Positions 34,201 to 42,214 of a DNA stretch of 42,214 nucleotides are shown piece after piece. Both the position numbers and the translations under genes were made by a program. Source of the DNA: Bacteroidales bacterium. GTDB taxonomy: Bacteria; Bacteroidota; Bacteroidia; Bacteroidales; JAFGHD01. The notes beneath the pieces are model-generated. The model saw only the letters and a list, made by a program, of their open reading frames with translations, was not told the DNA's origin and did no database searches. Numbering within the stretch: position 1 is the first letter of the stretch; every line of letters starts with the position of its first letter. The DNA lies in the NCBI GenBank assembly GCA_016927695.1, contig JAFGME010000167.1, positions 1 through 42,214 on the forward strand. Direction: 5' to 3'.

Positions 34201-35973
34201 CGTGCCTATCCAGATGTTTTTGCGGGAATCCTCTAAAATACAGGTGGTATTGTTGCTGCTGATGCCGTTCTGTGCTGTGTAATGGGTGAACCAGACGCCG
34301 TCAAAGCTGCAAAGGCCCCCTCCTGATGTGGCTATCCAGATGTTATCGTCTGACCCATAGATCATTGAGGCAATGCTGTCGCACGGCAAACCCTGATCCC
34401 TGGCAAAATAATGGAAATTACTGCCATCAAACTTGCAAATTCCACCACCGCGGTCGTCACCGAACCAGATGTTACCGTCCTTGTCTTCAACCGGAGAAGT
34501 GACAAATTCTATGTCCATCCCTGAAAGTGAATTGATATGATGGAATGAATGGAAGTCAAACATTGTGAGTGACCCTCCAAAACCGCCAAACCACATCCTT
34601 CCCAGGTTATCCTGTAAAACAGAAGTGATGTAGTTGCCGAAAAGGAGGTTGTTCGTGTTGAAAGCGGTTAACCTTCCGGATTCCTGTGATGATTTGTTTG
34701 GTTCCAATCTGCAAACGCCGCCGCCATGAATTGCTATCCAGATGTCATGACTTTTGTCCTCAAGCAAACAGTTGATGACATTGCTGGAAAGGCCTTCATT
34801 AACAGTCAGGAAAGAAATGGATGAACCCTCTAAAATATTTATACCTCCGTTATAAGTGCCGACCCAGACCCTGCCGTCAGCGGTTTCAGCCAACGCGGTT
34901 ACGTGGTTTGTATTCAATCCGTTACTTACAGAGTAATGAATAAACCTTCCATTGGGGAATTCACCGGAGGGTTGTTGGTAATGATAAATCCCGGAATCCC
35001 TGGTCCCTATCCACATACTTCCATCGTGGCTACCGGTAATGCAGGTGATCTGTTCACCTGGCAAACCGCATTCTTTTGTAAAATGCAGGAATGTGCCATT
35101 GGGATTTTCAGGGTCAGGAGGCCGGTACTTCATCAGGCCGTTGAACATATTGCCAATCCAGATATTGCCAAAATGATCTTCAAACAAACAGGTATACCTC
35201 CATGTCAGTTCCAATCCGGTACTATCAACGGCGGTGATTGCCTCACATCTATTGCCGTCATATCTGATGATCCTGTTGGTTGGAACAATATGGGATCCCC
35301 TGATGAACCATAGATTTCCCTTTGAGTCGCTGATGATATCATGCAAACTGAGATGTATGGTTTCATTCTTATCATTGATCAGGTGGGTGAACCTGAACAT
35401 ATGGGAACCATTGAATTTGAGAAGGTCATGGTCAATATGCCAGAGATTGCCTTCTTTGTCCTGAATTGTTTTATGGGATGCCCCACCTCCAAATCCCTGA
35501 TCTTTGGAGTAATGTTTGGTGTATCCCTCAGCCCCGAACTTCATTTTTGGAGGTACTATTGTTTGCGCCGGGGGATGCCGGAACCGGTAATTCTCAATCT
35601 TTGCCGTATATATTCGCGGGCCTGGAATAGAATCGTGACCAGGGATTATTATTCTAAGGCTTTCATGGATGGAATGTTTTTCCGGAGCATTAAGTACGGA
35701 AGAAAAATCATTGTATGGAACCGTCCTGGGCATGCCGGCCCAGATTCTTTTTGGCAATGGCATTGTGTCGCGTGAAATGATCGTGCCGTTAAATTCTTTT
35801 TTCCCGGGAAAGGAAATTCCTGTGAAGGCCTCTGAAATCAAAGAAGTATCCTCCACCGGACTGCCCGGAGGATCATGCCGTTCTCCGGAAACACAGGAAA
35901 AGGCAAACAAAAGGATCGGAACCAGCCGGATAATAAATATTAACAGATGCTTGTTGCCGTTTGTCCCAATCAT
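31294..35973 (-). CDS. Hybrid two-component system regulator (propeller sensor, kinase, receiver, AraC)
   Basis: 1559 residues in one chain. Signal peptide or anchor (1-27); periplasmic sensor of repeated Reg_prop blades such as LEDSRKNIWIGTKDNGICKI (about 170-800), likely two propellers; Y_Y_Y domain (about 880-942); membrane segment 949-966; HisKA with phospho-acceptor His1006 (NISHEFRTPLTLILGPL); HATPase with SNAFKFTPEGG, DSGCGIP and GHGSGIGLAL; receiver with Asp1348 (IISDIMMPKMNGVEL) and Lys1400; AraC-type helix-turn-helix pair (about 1470-1557). It senses a ligand in the periplasm and drives transcription directly. In Bacteroides most relatives sense glycan breakdown products; no SusC/D pair is visible here, so the target may be the neighbouring fibre or lipoprotein genes. 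Confidence 0.97.
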   Translation of the reverse strand: MIGTNGNKHLLIFIIRLVPILLFAFSCVSGERHDPPGSPVEDTSLISEAFTGISFPGKKEFNGTIISRDTMPLPKRIWAGMPRTVPYNDFSSVLNAPEKHSIHESLRIIIPGHDSIPGPRIYTAKIENYRFRHPPAQTIVPPKMKFGAEGYTKHYSKDQGFGGGASHKTIQDKEGNLWHIDHDLLKFNGSHMFRFTHLINDKNETIHLSLHDIISDSKGNLWFIRGSHIVPTNRIIRYDGNRCEAITAVDSTGLELTWRYTCLFEDHFGNIWIGNMFNGLMKYRPPDPENPNGTFLHFTKECGLPGEQITCITGSHDGSMWIGTRDSGIYHYQQPSGEFPNGRFIHYSVSNGLNTNHVTALAETADGRVWVGTYNGGINILEGSSISFLTVNEGLSSNVINCLLEDKSHDIWIAIHGGGVCRLEPNKSSQESGRLTAFNTNNLLFGNYITSVLQDNLGRMWFGGFGGSLTMFDFHSFHHINSLSGMDIEFVTSPVEDKDGNIWFGDDRGGGICKFDGSNFHYFARDQGLPCDSIASMIYGSDDNIWIATSGGGLCSFDGVWFTHYTAQNGISSNNTTCILEDSRKNIWIGTKDNGICKITNNEIVQYNKTNGLCDNFIYCLFEDREHNIWIGSEAGGVDKFDGRHITNLNKDNGLQHNQVVAVLEDSRGDFWFGVSFKGFVRYREKAQPAGRFEVISGTGYLGERRSGNNYRILEGYGGVSFMMEDNAGRMWLADRGGLNLVSIPDTGNLYNITPQNFQTYDGKSGDNSVFASCLLTKENRFCWGGDNCLSYLDLNSFKPPSGIPEVKITGLDLEQSHVDFRQLQSRIRSDQEINTGPNNNINLNKVRFDRVFPHSNLPENLILPYYLNQLTFHFTAIDWEAPHKLLYRYKLEGSDKTWRNITNETSVTYTNLRQGKYTLMVKALGAGQVWSEADEYKFSILPPWWETVWAYLLYSMIIISLVLVWRRYDLRRRKLAEELKLEKVRAEKLKEVDKMKTDFFANISHEFRTPLTLILGPLQNLIRKSDDFEQKNQLTMMHRNARRLHRLINQLLNLTMLEAGKMKLSAAEENIVSLTRIYVQAFESYARQKNIDLSFHSVKDEIIIHADRDKIEKILSNLLSNAFKFTPEGGRISVKISIAGETRVVAADSPEHEENRSHSFSHVAITVSDSGCGIPEEKLKHVFERFYSAHENDCKNGHGSGIGLALTKELVDLHHGKIKAESAPGKGAAFTILLPAGKAHLKPDEISGEKKPDLPSQEKLREAVSGLKDENCEESGSYGSSFQVKDKNKTQTDYNDQAQVLIVEDNADLRNYIRGMLDSAYLVDEAQNGEQGLEKAIETVPDLIISDIMMPKMNGVELCNRIKSDERTCHIPLILLTARASLESKIQGLDTGAEDFITKPFEQEELIVRVRNLITQRNRLREFYIKELTPKKWTLDSAEIKESEITEAVSVNKRFLEKAKNLTFKQMSDPDFGVEELAGEIGLSRAQLHRKLKALVGQNPSEFIRTLRLHRAAELLMKGKGNVSEIAWDVGFNNPTYFSSCFSKQFGMSPKEFIRKNQ

Positions 35974-36084
35974 TCAATATAGATTGTGTTTATCTGGATC
36001 AGGACCAAAAATAGGAATAATTATTCAAATCCGGAAATGCATCCGGACTAATAGAACAAACTTTGCAAGCCGGAACCTTAGAAT

Positions 36085-36279
36085 TCAGTCGTTGAACACA
36101 AACACCTCCTCAATTCTCTGCCCGAAAGCCTTTGAAATGTCGTGTGCCAGCCTGAGTGACGGATTGTATTTCCCTTTTTCAAGGAAAACAATTGTTTCGC
36201 GACGCACACCCACCTGCTTCGCCAGTTCGTCCTGGGTGAGGTTGTGCCTGGCCCGCAATTCTCTGATCCGGTTATTCAT
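36085..36279 (-). CDS. Small XRE-family regulator
   Basis: 64 residues, a single Cro/C1-type helix-turn-helix: [59 protein letters not shown]. Such short regulators usually dimerise and repress their own operon. It overlaps the stop of the membrane-protein gene upstream by eight bases, so the pair is co-translated. Confidence 0.92.
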   Translation of the reverse strand: MNNRIRELRARHNLTQDELAKQVGVRRETIVFLEKGKYNPSLRLAHDISKAFGQRIEEVFVFND

Positions 36280-36670
36280 TTTTCACTCCGTTAAGCCTTA
36301 CAAATAACCATGAAAAGAAGAATACCAGGGCCATAGCGATAATGCCGCCGCCGATCACAGCATGGGTTTCATACTCTGTTTTGTCACTGATGTACATCAC
36401 TGCCAGCCAAACATAAATAGAAATGTAGTACGACAGGGAAGAGGCCTTCAGCATGATTTTTTTGGACAACTCATCTTCGGCAGGCTCTCCCCTGTTAAGG
36501 CTTTTCATCCGGCTCAGGCCCATCCAGAGGGCAAAACCGACAAGAATAACAATCCCGGCGTATTCAAGTATCTCTGACAGGCTTCCTGAAAATCCGGCTT
36601 CAGTTATCCAGAGAATAGCACTTCCCAGCGCCAGCAGGGAAATAACCAGGGCGATAATGACTTTTTTCAT
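36272..36670 (-). CDS. Small integral membrane protein, partner of the XRE regulator
   Basis: 132 residues with four predicted membrane segments (about 4-24, 33-50, 76-95, 104-127) and a polar loop between the second and third ([24 protein letters not shown]). I do not recognise a named family with certainty; similar four-helix proteins of the DUF2178 type are paired with short XRE regulators in many bacteria. First gene of the pair, with a good promoter and an inverted repeat upstream. Confidence 0.78.
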   Translation of the reverse strand: MKKVIIALVISLLALGSAILWITEAGFSGSLSEILEYAGIVILVGFALWMGLSRMKSLNRGEPAEDELSKKIMLKASSLSYYISIYVWLAVMYISDKTEYETHAVIGGGIIAMALVFFFSWLFVRLNGVKNE

Positions 36671-36695
36671 ACAAAATAATTTATGTTAAGTAAAT

Positions 36696-36734
36696 CTAAC
36701 ACAAAGTTAGAAAAATATAACATTAAAAGTCAAG
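36696..36734 (-). promoter_or_regulatory. Promoter and probable operator of the membrane protein/XRE pair
   Basis: Minus strand CTTG (36734-36731), a 21-bp spacer, TAACTTTG (36709-36702). The -7 box lies inside the inverted repeat CTAAC-N5-GTTAG (36696-36710), a plausible operator for the encoded XRE protein. Confidence 0.55.
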
Positions 36735-36850
36735 TATTTTTGAAAAAATTTTTTCAGGGGAAGGGTGGCAGCGGTGGTAATATAATGCCGGATTTGCTTT
36801 TATTCCTTCTTTTGATGTTAAAAAGATATTTACTTTTACCACATTATTAA

Positions 36851-38983
36851 ATGAATATCTTAATGATGAAAAAGCTGATAATGATTGCATTGGCCGGAAT
36901 TCTGGCTTACTCATGCAGTGAAAAAAAACAAGAAATGAATAGCGCAAACCCTTTTTTTTCGGAGTATAACACCCCTTTTGAGGTTCCTCCGTTCGAAGAG
37001 ATCAGGCCTGCCCATTTTATGCCGGCTTTTCATGAAGGGATGAAAGCAGAGGCAGAGGAGATCAATGGCATTGCCAATAATCCTGAGGCCCCCGGTTTTG
37101 AAAACACGGTTGTCGCCCTTGACCGGACCGGAAGGCTGCTAAGCAAGGTCAGCGATGTGTTCTTTAACCTAACTTCGGCCAACACCAACGACTCCATACA
37201 GGCCATTGCAAAGGAGGTTGCCCCGCTGCTGGCGGCGCACAGGGACAACATCAACCTGAACGAAGCGCTTTTTGCAAGGGTGAAAACAGTGTATGATGAG
37301 AGAAAGGAAGATACGGCGCTCCGGGGCGAAGACCGGATGCTTCTCGAAAAAACCTATCATAACTTTGTCAGGGGAGGGGCTGACTTAAGCGGCGAGGCCA
37401 AAGAAAGATTCAGGAAGATCAACAGGGAATTGTCTGTCCTCACTGTGCAGTTCGGCGATAACCTGCTGGCAGAAACCAATGATTTTATGCTCATCATCGA
37501 TGATCAGAAGGAGCTTGCGGGCCTGCCCCCTTTTGTGGCGGAGATGGGCGCTGCAGATGCCCGGGCCGCCGGCCTGGAAGGCAAATGGCTGTTCACCCTT
37601 CATAAACCCAGCCTGATACCCTTTTTGCAGTATTCAGAAAAGCGTGAACTCAGGGAAAAGATGTTCATGGGATATATCAACCGGGGAAACAATGGCAATG
37701 CTTACGACAACAAGGAAATTGCCCTCAGGATGGCCCTGCTCAGGCTTGAAAGGGCAAAGCTGCTTGGATTTGAATCACACGCTGCTTATGTGCTGGACAA
37801 TAACATGGCCAAAGAGCCCGTCAATGTGTATGCTTTGATGGACAAGATATGGGCCGCCGCCCTGCCGGTGGCTAAAAAGGAGGCTGCGGAACTTCAGGAA
37901 ATGATCACTGCCGGAGGCAACAATTTCAGGCTCGAACCCTGGGACTGGCGGTATTATGCAGAAAAGCTGAGAAAGCAGAAATACGATCTCGACGACGAGC
38001 TGCTCAAGCCTTATTTTGCACTCGAAAATGTTTATAATGGCATGTTTGATGTGGCAAATAAGCTTTACGGCCTCACCTTTAAGGTGCGGACCGATGTTCC
38101 AAAACCGCATCCGGATGCCATCACCTATGAGGTTTTCGACAATGACGGCACACACCAGGCCATCCTGATCATGGATTATTTTCCGCGCAGCAGCAAGGAA
38201 GGGGGCGCCTGGATGAGCAGTTACCGCAAGCAGTATCAAACTGCGAATGAATATATCACCCCGGTGATCACAATGGTGATGAATTTTTCCAAACCCACTG
38301 CTGACAAACCCTCGCTGCTTTCGTTTGAGGAAGTGACCACCATGTTCCATGAATTCGGGCACGCTCTCCACGGCATGCTTTCCGACTGCAGATATAAACT
38401 GTTGTCGGGTACTTCAGTTTCCAGGGATTTTGTGGAGTTGCCCTCGCAAATCATGGAAAACTGGGCTGCAGAACCTGAGGTGATGCAGTCGTATGCAAGG
38501 CATTATCAAACCGGCGAACCCATCCCGCAGGAACTCATCGAAAAGATGAAGCAGAGTAAGAATTTCAACCAGGGCTTTGCCGTCACAGAATTCACGGCAG
38601 CCGCATACCTCGATATGGCATGGCATACCCTCACAGAACCCGGCGTTAAAGATGTCATTGCCTTTGAGAATATAATCATGAAAGAGATCGGCCTGATTCC
38701 AGAGATAGTGGTTCGTTACCGCACTCCCTATTTCGCCCACATTTTTGCCGGAGGATATTCGGCAGGATATTACAGCTACCAGTGGGCCGAACTGCTGGAT
38801 GCCGATGCTTTTGAGGCCTTCAGGGAAAACGGCCTTTTCGATCAGAAAACGGCAGGCCTTTTCAGGGAGAACATTCTTTCAAAAGGGGGAACTGAAGATC
38901 CCATGAAACTTTACAAACGTTTTCGGGGCAAGGAACCCGATCCCGGAGCCATGCTCAGAAGGAAAGGTTTGATCGGGGGGTAG
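36851..38983 (+). CDS. M3 family zinc metallopeptidase (peptidyl-dipeptidase Dcp-like), lipoprotein
   Basis: 710 residues. The start is followed by a hydrophobic segment and LAYSC (Cys22), a plausible lipidation site, so the enzyme should be attached to a membrane on the periplasmic side. The zinc site is intact: MFHEFGHALHG with His500, Glu501, His504 and the downstream Glu in SQIMENWA. Further family blocks: FSEYNTPFEVPPFEEIRPAHFMPAF at the start, YFPRSSKEGGAWMS, and AGGYSAGYYSYQWAELLDADAFEAF near the end. M3 enzymes of Dcp type remove dipeptides from oligopeptide C termini. ATGs at 36851, 36863 and 36866 are all possible. A weak promoter (TTTG-N16-TACTTTTA) lies at 36811-36838. Confidence 0.95.
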   Translation: MNILMMKKLIMIALAGILAYSCSEKKQEMNSANPFFSEYNTPFEVPPFEEIRPAHFMPAFHEGMKAEAEEINGIANNPEAPGFENTVVALDRTGRLLSKVSDVFFNLTSANTNDSIQAIAKEVAPLLAAHRDNINLNEALFARVKTVYDERKEDTALRGEDRMLLEKTYHNFVRGGADLSGEAKERFRKINRELSVLTVQFGDNLLAETNDFMLIIDDQKELAGLPPFVAEMGAADARAAGLEGKWLFTLHKPSLIPFLQYSEKRELREKMFMGYINRGNNGNAYDNKEIALRMALLRLERAKLLGFESHAAYVLDNNMAKEPVNVYALMDKIWAAALPVAKKEAAELQEMITAGGNNFRLEPWDWRYYAEKLRKQKYDLDDELLKPYFALENVYNGMFDVANKLYGLTFKVRTDVPKPHPDAITYEVFDNDGTHQAILIMDYFPRSSKEGGAWMSSYRKQYQTANEYITPVITMVMNFSKPTADKPSLLSFEEVTTMFHEFGHALHGMLSDCRYKLLSGTSVSRDFVELPSQIMENWAAEPEVMQSYARHYQTGEPIPQELIEKMKQSKNFNQGFAVTEFTAAAYLDMAWHTLTEPGVKDVIAFENIIMKEIGLIPEIVVRYRTPYFAHIFAGGYSAGYYSYQWAELLDADAFEAFRENGLFDQKTAGLFRENILSKGGTEDPMKLYKRFRGKEPDPGAMLRRKGLIGG

Positions 38984-39064
38984 TCAGGTTTGGCGGCCTT
39001 TGTGAGGGTCATCATTTTTATGAGAAAGCCTTATGCAGGCAAAGATTGTGCCTTTGATCATCAG

Positions 39065-39102
39065 TAAAAAAAAGCCAGGCCGGTTTTATCTGCCGGCCCG
39101 GC
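39065..39102 (-). terminator. Intrinsic terminator of the 951-residue protein gene
   Basis: GCCAGGCCGG (39074-39083) pairs with CCGGCCCGGC (39093-39102) with one mismatch. On the minus strand it is followed by a run of nine T. It lies 69 bp past the stop of the minus-strand gene and may also slow plus-strand transcripts from the peptidase gene. Confidence 0.8.
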
Positions 39103-39171
39103 GTATTTAAAATGCTAACTTAAACTTACTGAATTGATCTATTCAAATTTGTATTAATTGTGTCAGGACAA

Positions 39172-42027
39172 TTAATCGGGCACCTGGTTGCCGCTTCCAC
39201 TGTTGGGAGCCCACACGTCGATTTTATCCTGGTTGTTTGCATTGCCGTTCATGTTGAAGTCGGCTTCAAGGTAACCGGCTGAGCCGGATTGGAGCACCCA
39301 GAAATCCACTTTATCCTGGTTGTTGATGTTGCCATTGGCATCTGCATCACCGCCAATCATACCCCATAATCCCGGTTCAATTTCCTTTTGTGCCAGGAAT
39401 CCGCCGTATGCCTGTGCCGGAGCAGAGGAATAATCATATATGTAAACGCCGGCAGATTCAGGAATAGGATTGGCTGACATAATACCAAGATGGTTTCTTG
39501 TCCATACTACGGCAAAGAGATTCTGGCTGATATCCAGGTTGAAATACAACAGGCCGTTTCCATCCACTGACCTGACTGTGCCATCTTTTTTCAGGAATGC
39601 AGCCTGGGTTGCCACAATGGTTGAACCGGTAGCAGTGGAAGCATCGCCGGGAGTTTCCCGAAGCTCAATAAGTATCCAGTCCACAATATCGCCATTGGGT
39701 ATGGATGCAACACTTTCAGTTCCGGGATAGTTCCAGGGTGGAATATTGAAGGGTTGACCCAGTGGGATATACCCGTTGGAATTCAGGTAGGTTGTCATAA
39801 GGCCTGCTTCGAAGGGACCTTCAAGAAATACTTTCAGGTCAACATTTATCCCCGTCATGTTGGTTACCGGAAAATCTGTAAAAGGCTGCAGCACCCCATT
39901 GTCGAGGGAGGTTATGGTGCCACTCATCAGATAGGAGACGGTAACGACATCACCCGGCGCAATGGTATTTGTAAGATTGAGCACGATTATGGAAAAATCT
40001 CCGGCTTTTCTCAGGGTTGAGCTAACATAGTTGTTGGCGCCATTGACATAAACATTGAAATTCCCTGCATTCCCGGGTTCCGGTTCCATATCTTTATCAA
40101 ATTTCAGTTCAATGGCTGACCCATCGGGGGTAGTATAAGCATCGAGCAACACAGGTGAAGCTGCCGGAGCGGTGAAGGGTGGGCCGTAAACTTCGTCAAA
40201 ATAGTGAACGCCGGCGCCCACTTGTCCCGGATTGATCATCAATAACACTTTATCAAGATCTGTCCTGAATGAATAGGGGCTGAAATCAAAAGTTACCCAT
40301 TCCCAGATATTTGCATTTTGAATCACATAATCCACAGTGACCTCTGTAGTCCAGGGTTCCTGAAGGTCGTTGTTTTGCAATTTGAGTGCAAAAACAGTTC
40401 CTGCCGTTTCACTTCTTACAAACATTTGGAACAAGTTGTTCAGGCTGATATCAAGCTTTCCTCCAAGGATTGAAAAGGCATGTGTATAAGGATCAGAGCC
40501 GGCTTCCCTGGTATATTTGGCAACAATGGGTGATGTATTGGCAGAACCCAATAAATCAGGATTTGGCGCTGCCACATCAAGGACACCTCCGGCATTATTG
40601 TCCCAGTATCCCCAGGTCAATCCAGCGGGATCATCAAAGTTATCATAGAGGACCAGAACAGCCGGATTGGCAATTGTTGTGAATGTAATGCTTTCACCGG
40701 ATATTAAATTACCCCCCTGGTACCTGATTACCTGATCATTCAAAGCCAAATAGTAAACCTGATTATAATTCAGGATGGAATTGGGAATCATTGTGATCAC
40801 TTTCTTTTCAGCATTGATGGTTCCTGTAAAAGGAACGTTGGCTCCACCGGCACCTGTTTCTTTGAAAGTGACTATTGACGGAATATCACCATTGGTTACA
40901 GGGTTTCCGTTGGCCATTTCGACTGGCATGGAAAATGCAATTTCAGGATGAACCGATACAGGGACATTGGAAGCGCCGTTACCCGGGGTAAAAGTCACCA
41001 CCGGATCTCCGACAAATTCCATGTCGTCCCAGTAGTACACCTCACCTGTTCCGGGTGTTCCAAAATTGAAAAAGACCACCGGTTTGTGATAAGACTCGGT
41101 GAGGTTAAGGGGAGGGGTTCCCGGAGCTTCGTTACTAAAATCAAAGATCATTGTTTCCCAATCCGAAGCAACTGTGGTAAGGGTTTCGGTTTCTACGCTT
41201 ATAGAACCATTGGTACCGTTCTCCACCTTAAAGCGGACGGGTATGCCTGCAGCCGGTGACCAAACCCTCAGACTCAATGATGTAGAACCCAGGGCAAAAG
41301 GGATTGGATCTTCAAATCCGGTACCTGAAGGACCTCCGATAAATGTTCCGGACCAGGTCTCTGCCCCATTGTTTGTTTGGACTACATTATTAACCGGATT
41401 GGCCGGATCAGTAATAATCTGGGAAGCATTTCCGCCAAAATCAACCAAACCATAGGTTACATTTGGATCATCAAAAGTTACAGGCAAAGCCGGCGGGGTT
41501 GGAGGTGGAATATATGAATACCCGGGGCCTTCAATATCATCGAAATAAAATGTGTTAACCGCTGCCGGATCCGGCCAGGGGGTATCGAAGAAAAATATTA
41601 TTTTGTTATAAACCCCTGATTGCGGATTCAGGCTGCCAAAGTCAAATGTTTTTAACACCCATTGGTTGGTAACAGAAATGGTATCCCAAACTTCAACAGG
41701 TGGTACTGTTCCTTCGAGCTTACAAAGTATTTCACAGACGACAGGTGAATAAACCTTGATCTGGAAGGTAAAACCGGTGGTAAAATTTACCGCGCCATTC
41801 ACCACCGTGTAAATATGCTCCCATTGGCCCGGATCCACCCGTTCCCATTGACCGACATTTGCACTGGGATTGACACCATCCGGAAAAGGATTGCTCACTT
41901 TGACCGGATTATTCCACCAACCCGAGAAAGTTTCATTTTCGTTACCGTCGAAATCGGTATAAATATACTGCGACCACAACATACCTGACATTGTCATCGC
42001 GAGGCTGAAAAGCAGAACTTTTTTCAT
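39172..42027 (-). CDS. Large secreted multi-domain protein with dockerin-like C terminus
   Basis: 951 residues. Signal peptide (to about residue 19, MLWSQ); jelly-roll domain 1 (about 21-170, YTDFDGNE...FYFDDIEG), jelly-roll 2 (about 182-340, FDDPNV...YYWDDMEFVG), an SbsA/Big_5-like Ig domain (about 342-452, VTFTPGNGASNVPVSVHPEIAFSMPVEM), jelly-roll 3 (about 455-625, LYDNFDDPAG...HYFDEVYG), an SwmB-like domain (about 630-730), an unassigned segment, then two copies of D-x-[DN]-x-N-G-x-x-N-N-Q-D-K (residues 893-951) ending GNQVPD. The last part resembles type I dockerin calcium loops. Probably a surface carbohydrate-binding protein. No catalytic domain seen. Confidence 0.87.
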   Translation of the reverse strand: MKKVLLFSLAMTMSGMLWSQYIYTDFDGNENETFSGWWNNPVKVSNPFPDGVNPSANVGQWERVDPGQWEHIYTVVNGAVNFTTGFTFQIKVYSPVVCEILCKLEGTVPPVEVWDTISVTNQWVLKTFDFGSLNPQSGVYNKIIFFFDTPWPDPAAVNTFYFDDIEGPGYSYIPPPTPPALPVTFDDPNVTYGLVDFGGNASQIITDPANPVNNVVQTNNGAETWSGTFIGGPSGTGFEDPIPFALGSTSLSLRVWSPAAGIPVRFKVENGTNGSISVETETLTTVASDWETMIFDFSNEAPGTPPLNLTESYHKPVVFFNFGTPGTGEVYYWDDMEFVGDPVVTFTPGNGASNVPVSVHPEIAFSMPVEMANGNPVTNGDIPSIVTFKETGAGGANVPFTGTINAEKKVITMIPNSILNYNQVYYLALNDQVIRYQGGNLISGESITFTTIANPAVLVLYDNFDDPAGLTWGYWDNNAGGVLDVAAPNPDLLGSANTSPIVAKYTREAGSDPYTHAFSILGGKLDISLNNLFQMFVRSETAGTVFALKLQNNDLQEPWTTEVTVDYVIQNANIWEWVTFDFSPYSFRTDLDKVLLMINPGQVGAGVHYFDEVYGPPFTAPAASPVLLDAYTTPDGSAIELKFDKDMEPEPGNAGNFNVYVNGANNYVSSTLRKAGDFSIIVLNLTNTIAPGDVVTVSYLMSGTITSLDNGVLQPFTDFPVTNMTGINVDLKVFLEGPFEAGLMTTYLNSNGYIPLGQPFNIPPWNYPGTESVASIPNGDIVDWILIELRETPGDASTATGSTIVATQAAFLKKDGTVRSVDGNGLLYFNLDISQNLFAVVWTRNHLGIMSANPIPESAGVYIYDYSSAPAQAYGGFLAQKEIEPGLWGMIGGDADANGNINNQDKVDFWVLQSGSAGYLEADFNMNGNANNQDKIDVWAPNSGSGNQVPD

Positions 42028-42145
42028 AATTTAAAACTTAATTTTTTAATTTAAAAATTGCCGCATTGCGATGAGATACAATATTTATCCCATCCACATT
42101 GTATTTTGAACACGATTAGCCAGCCGTTGAATAAGCCGTTTGGGC

Positions 42146-42214
42146 CTATTTAAAAGCCTTATATATTTTTTTTGAACCATAGCCAATTCCGAGGATCAGC
42201 AATATACCCAGGCC
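42146..42214 (-). CDS. C-terminal end of an exported protein with PID-CTERM-like tail (cut by window edge)
   Basis: On the minus strand the frame from the window edge encodes GLGILLILGIGYGSKKIYKAFK then TAG (42146-42148). A glycine-rich hydrophobic helix followed by basic residues at the very C terminus is the pattern of PID-CTERM-type sorting tails in Bacteroidota exported proteins. Only 22 residues are in the window. It ends 119 bp upstream of the 951-residue protein gene, on the same strand. Confidence 0.6.
   Translation of the reverse strand, partial: GLGILLILGIGYGSKKIYKAFK

Overview
The window looks like a chromosomal segment of a member of the Bacteroidota, most likely a Bacteroidales-type anaerobe. 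This rests on several family signatures: DUF4290 next to murA, a hybrid two-component system with a propeller sensor, type IX secretion (T9SS) style C-terminal tails, a LVIVD/S74 surface fibre, RHS proteins of the Bacteroidota type, a 2-oxoacid dehydrogenase E1 alpha/beta fusion, and repeated TAnnTTTG (-7) promoter motifs instead of -35/-10 boxes. Most of the window is ordinary core genome. No rRNA, tRNA or CRISPR array was found by eye.

Layout. 1-5.4 kb, minus strand: the N-terminal part of valS (cut by the window edge), a WbqC-like protein, a tandem of three thioredoxins apparently aimed at three compartments, a plus-strand zinc-ribbon orphan, then ruvX-def-TPR lipoprotein. 5.5-8.7 kb, plus strand: a tightly overlapping dapD - glycosyltransferase 9 - TsaC-like - nitrilase operon, followed by a TonB-C-like protein. 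9.7-12.8 kb: a branched-chain 2-oxoacid dehydrogenase E1 fusion converging on a KAS III enzyme, a plausible pair for making and using branched acyl-CoA primers. 13.0-13.8 kb: a TSUP-family permease.

13.8-17.7 kb is the accessory part. It holds a remnant of a T9SS tail, small intergenic palindromes, a frameshifted RHS C-terminal toxin-like gene whose core is interrupted by three in-frame palindromic inserts, an overlapping secreted protein, and a small T9SS-tailed protein. Base composition drops toward AT in this block.

17.7-24.5 kb: mgsA, an SGNH hydrolase, DUF4290-murA (MurA has Asp in place of the catalytic Cys), and an operon of three exported proteins (LPP20-like, FlgT-like, DUF4476). 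24.8-36 kb: a 1850-residue surface fibre with two LVIVD propellers and an S74 autochaperone, a lipoprotein, and a 1559-residue hybrid two-component regulator. 36-42 kb: a small membrane protein/XRE regulator pair, an M3 zinc peptidase lipoprotein, a 951-residue secreted multi-domain protein ending in a dockerin-like calcium-binding pair, and at the right edge the last 22 residues of another exported protein with a glycine-rich C-terminal sorting tail.

The most unusual items are the RHS locus with palindromic in-frame inserts and an unassigned toxin tail, the Asp-type MurA, the compartment-specific thioredoxin triplet, and the 12-bp direct repeats 21 bp apart upstream of the fibre gene.
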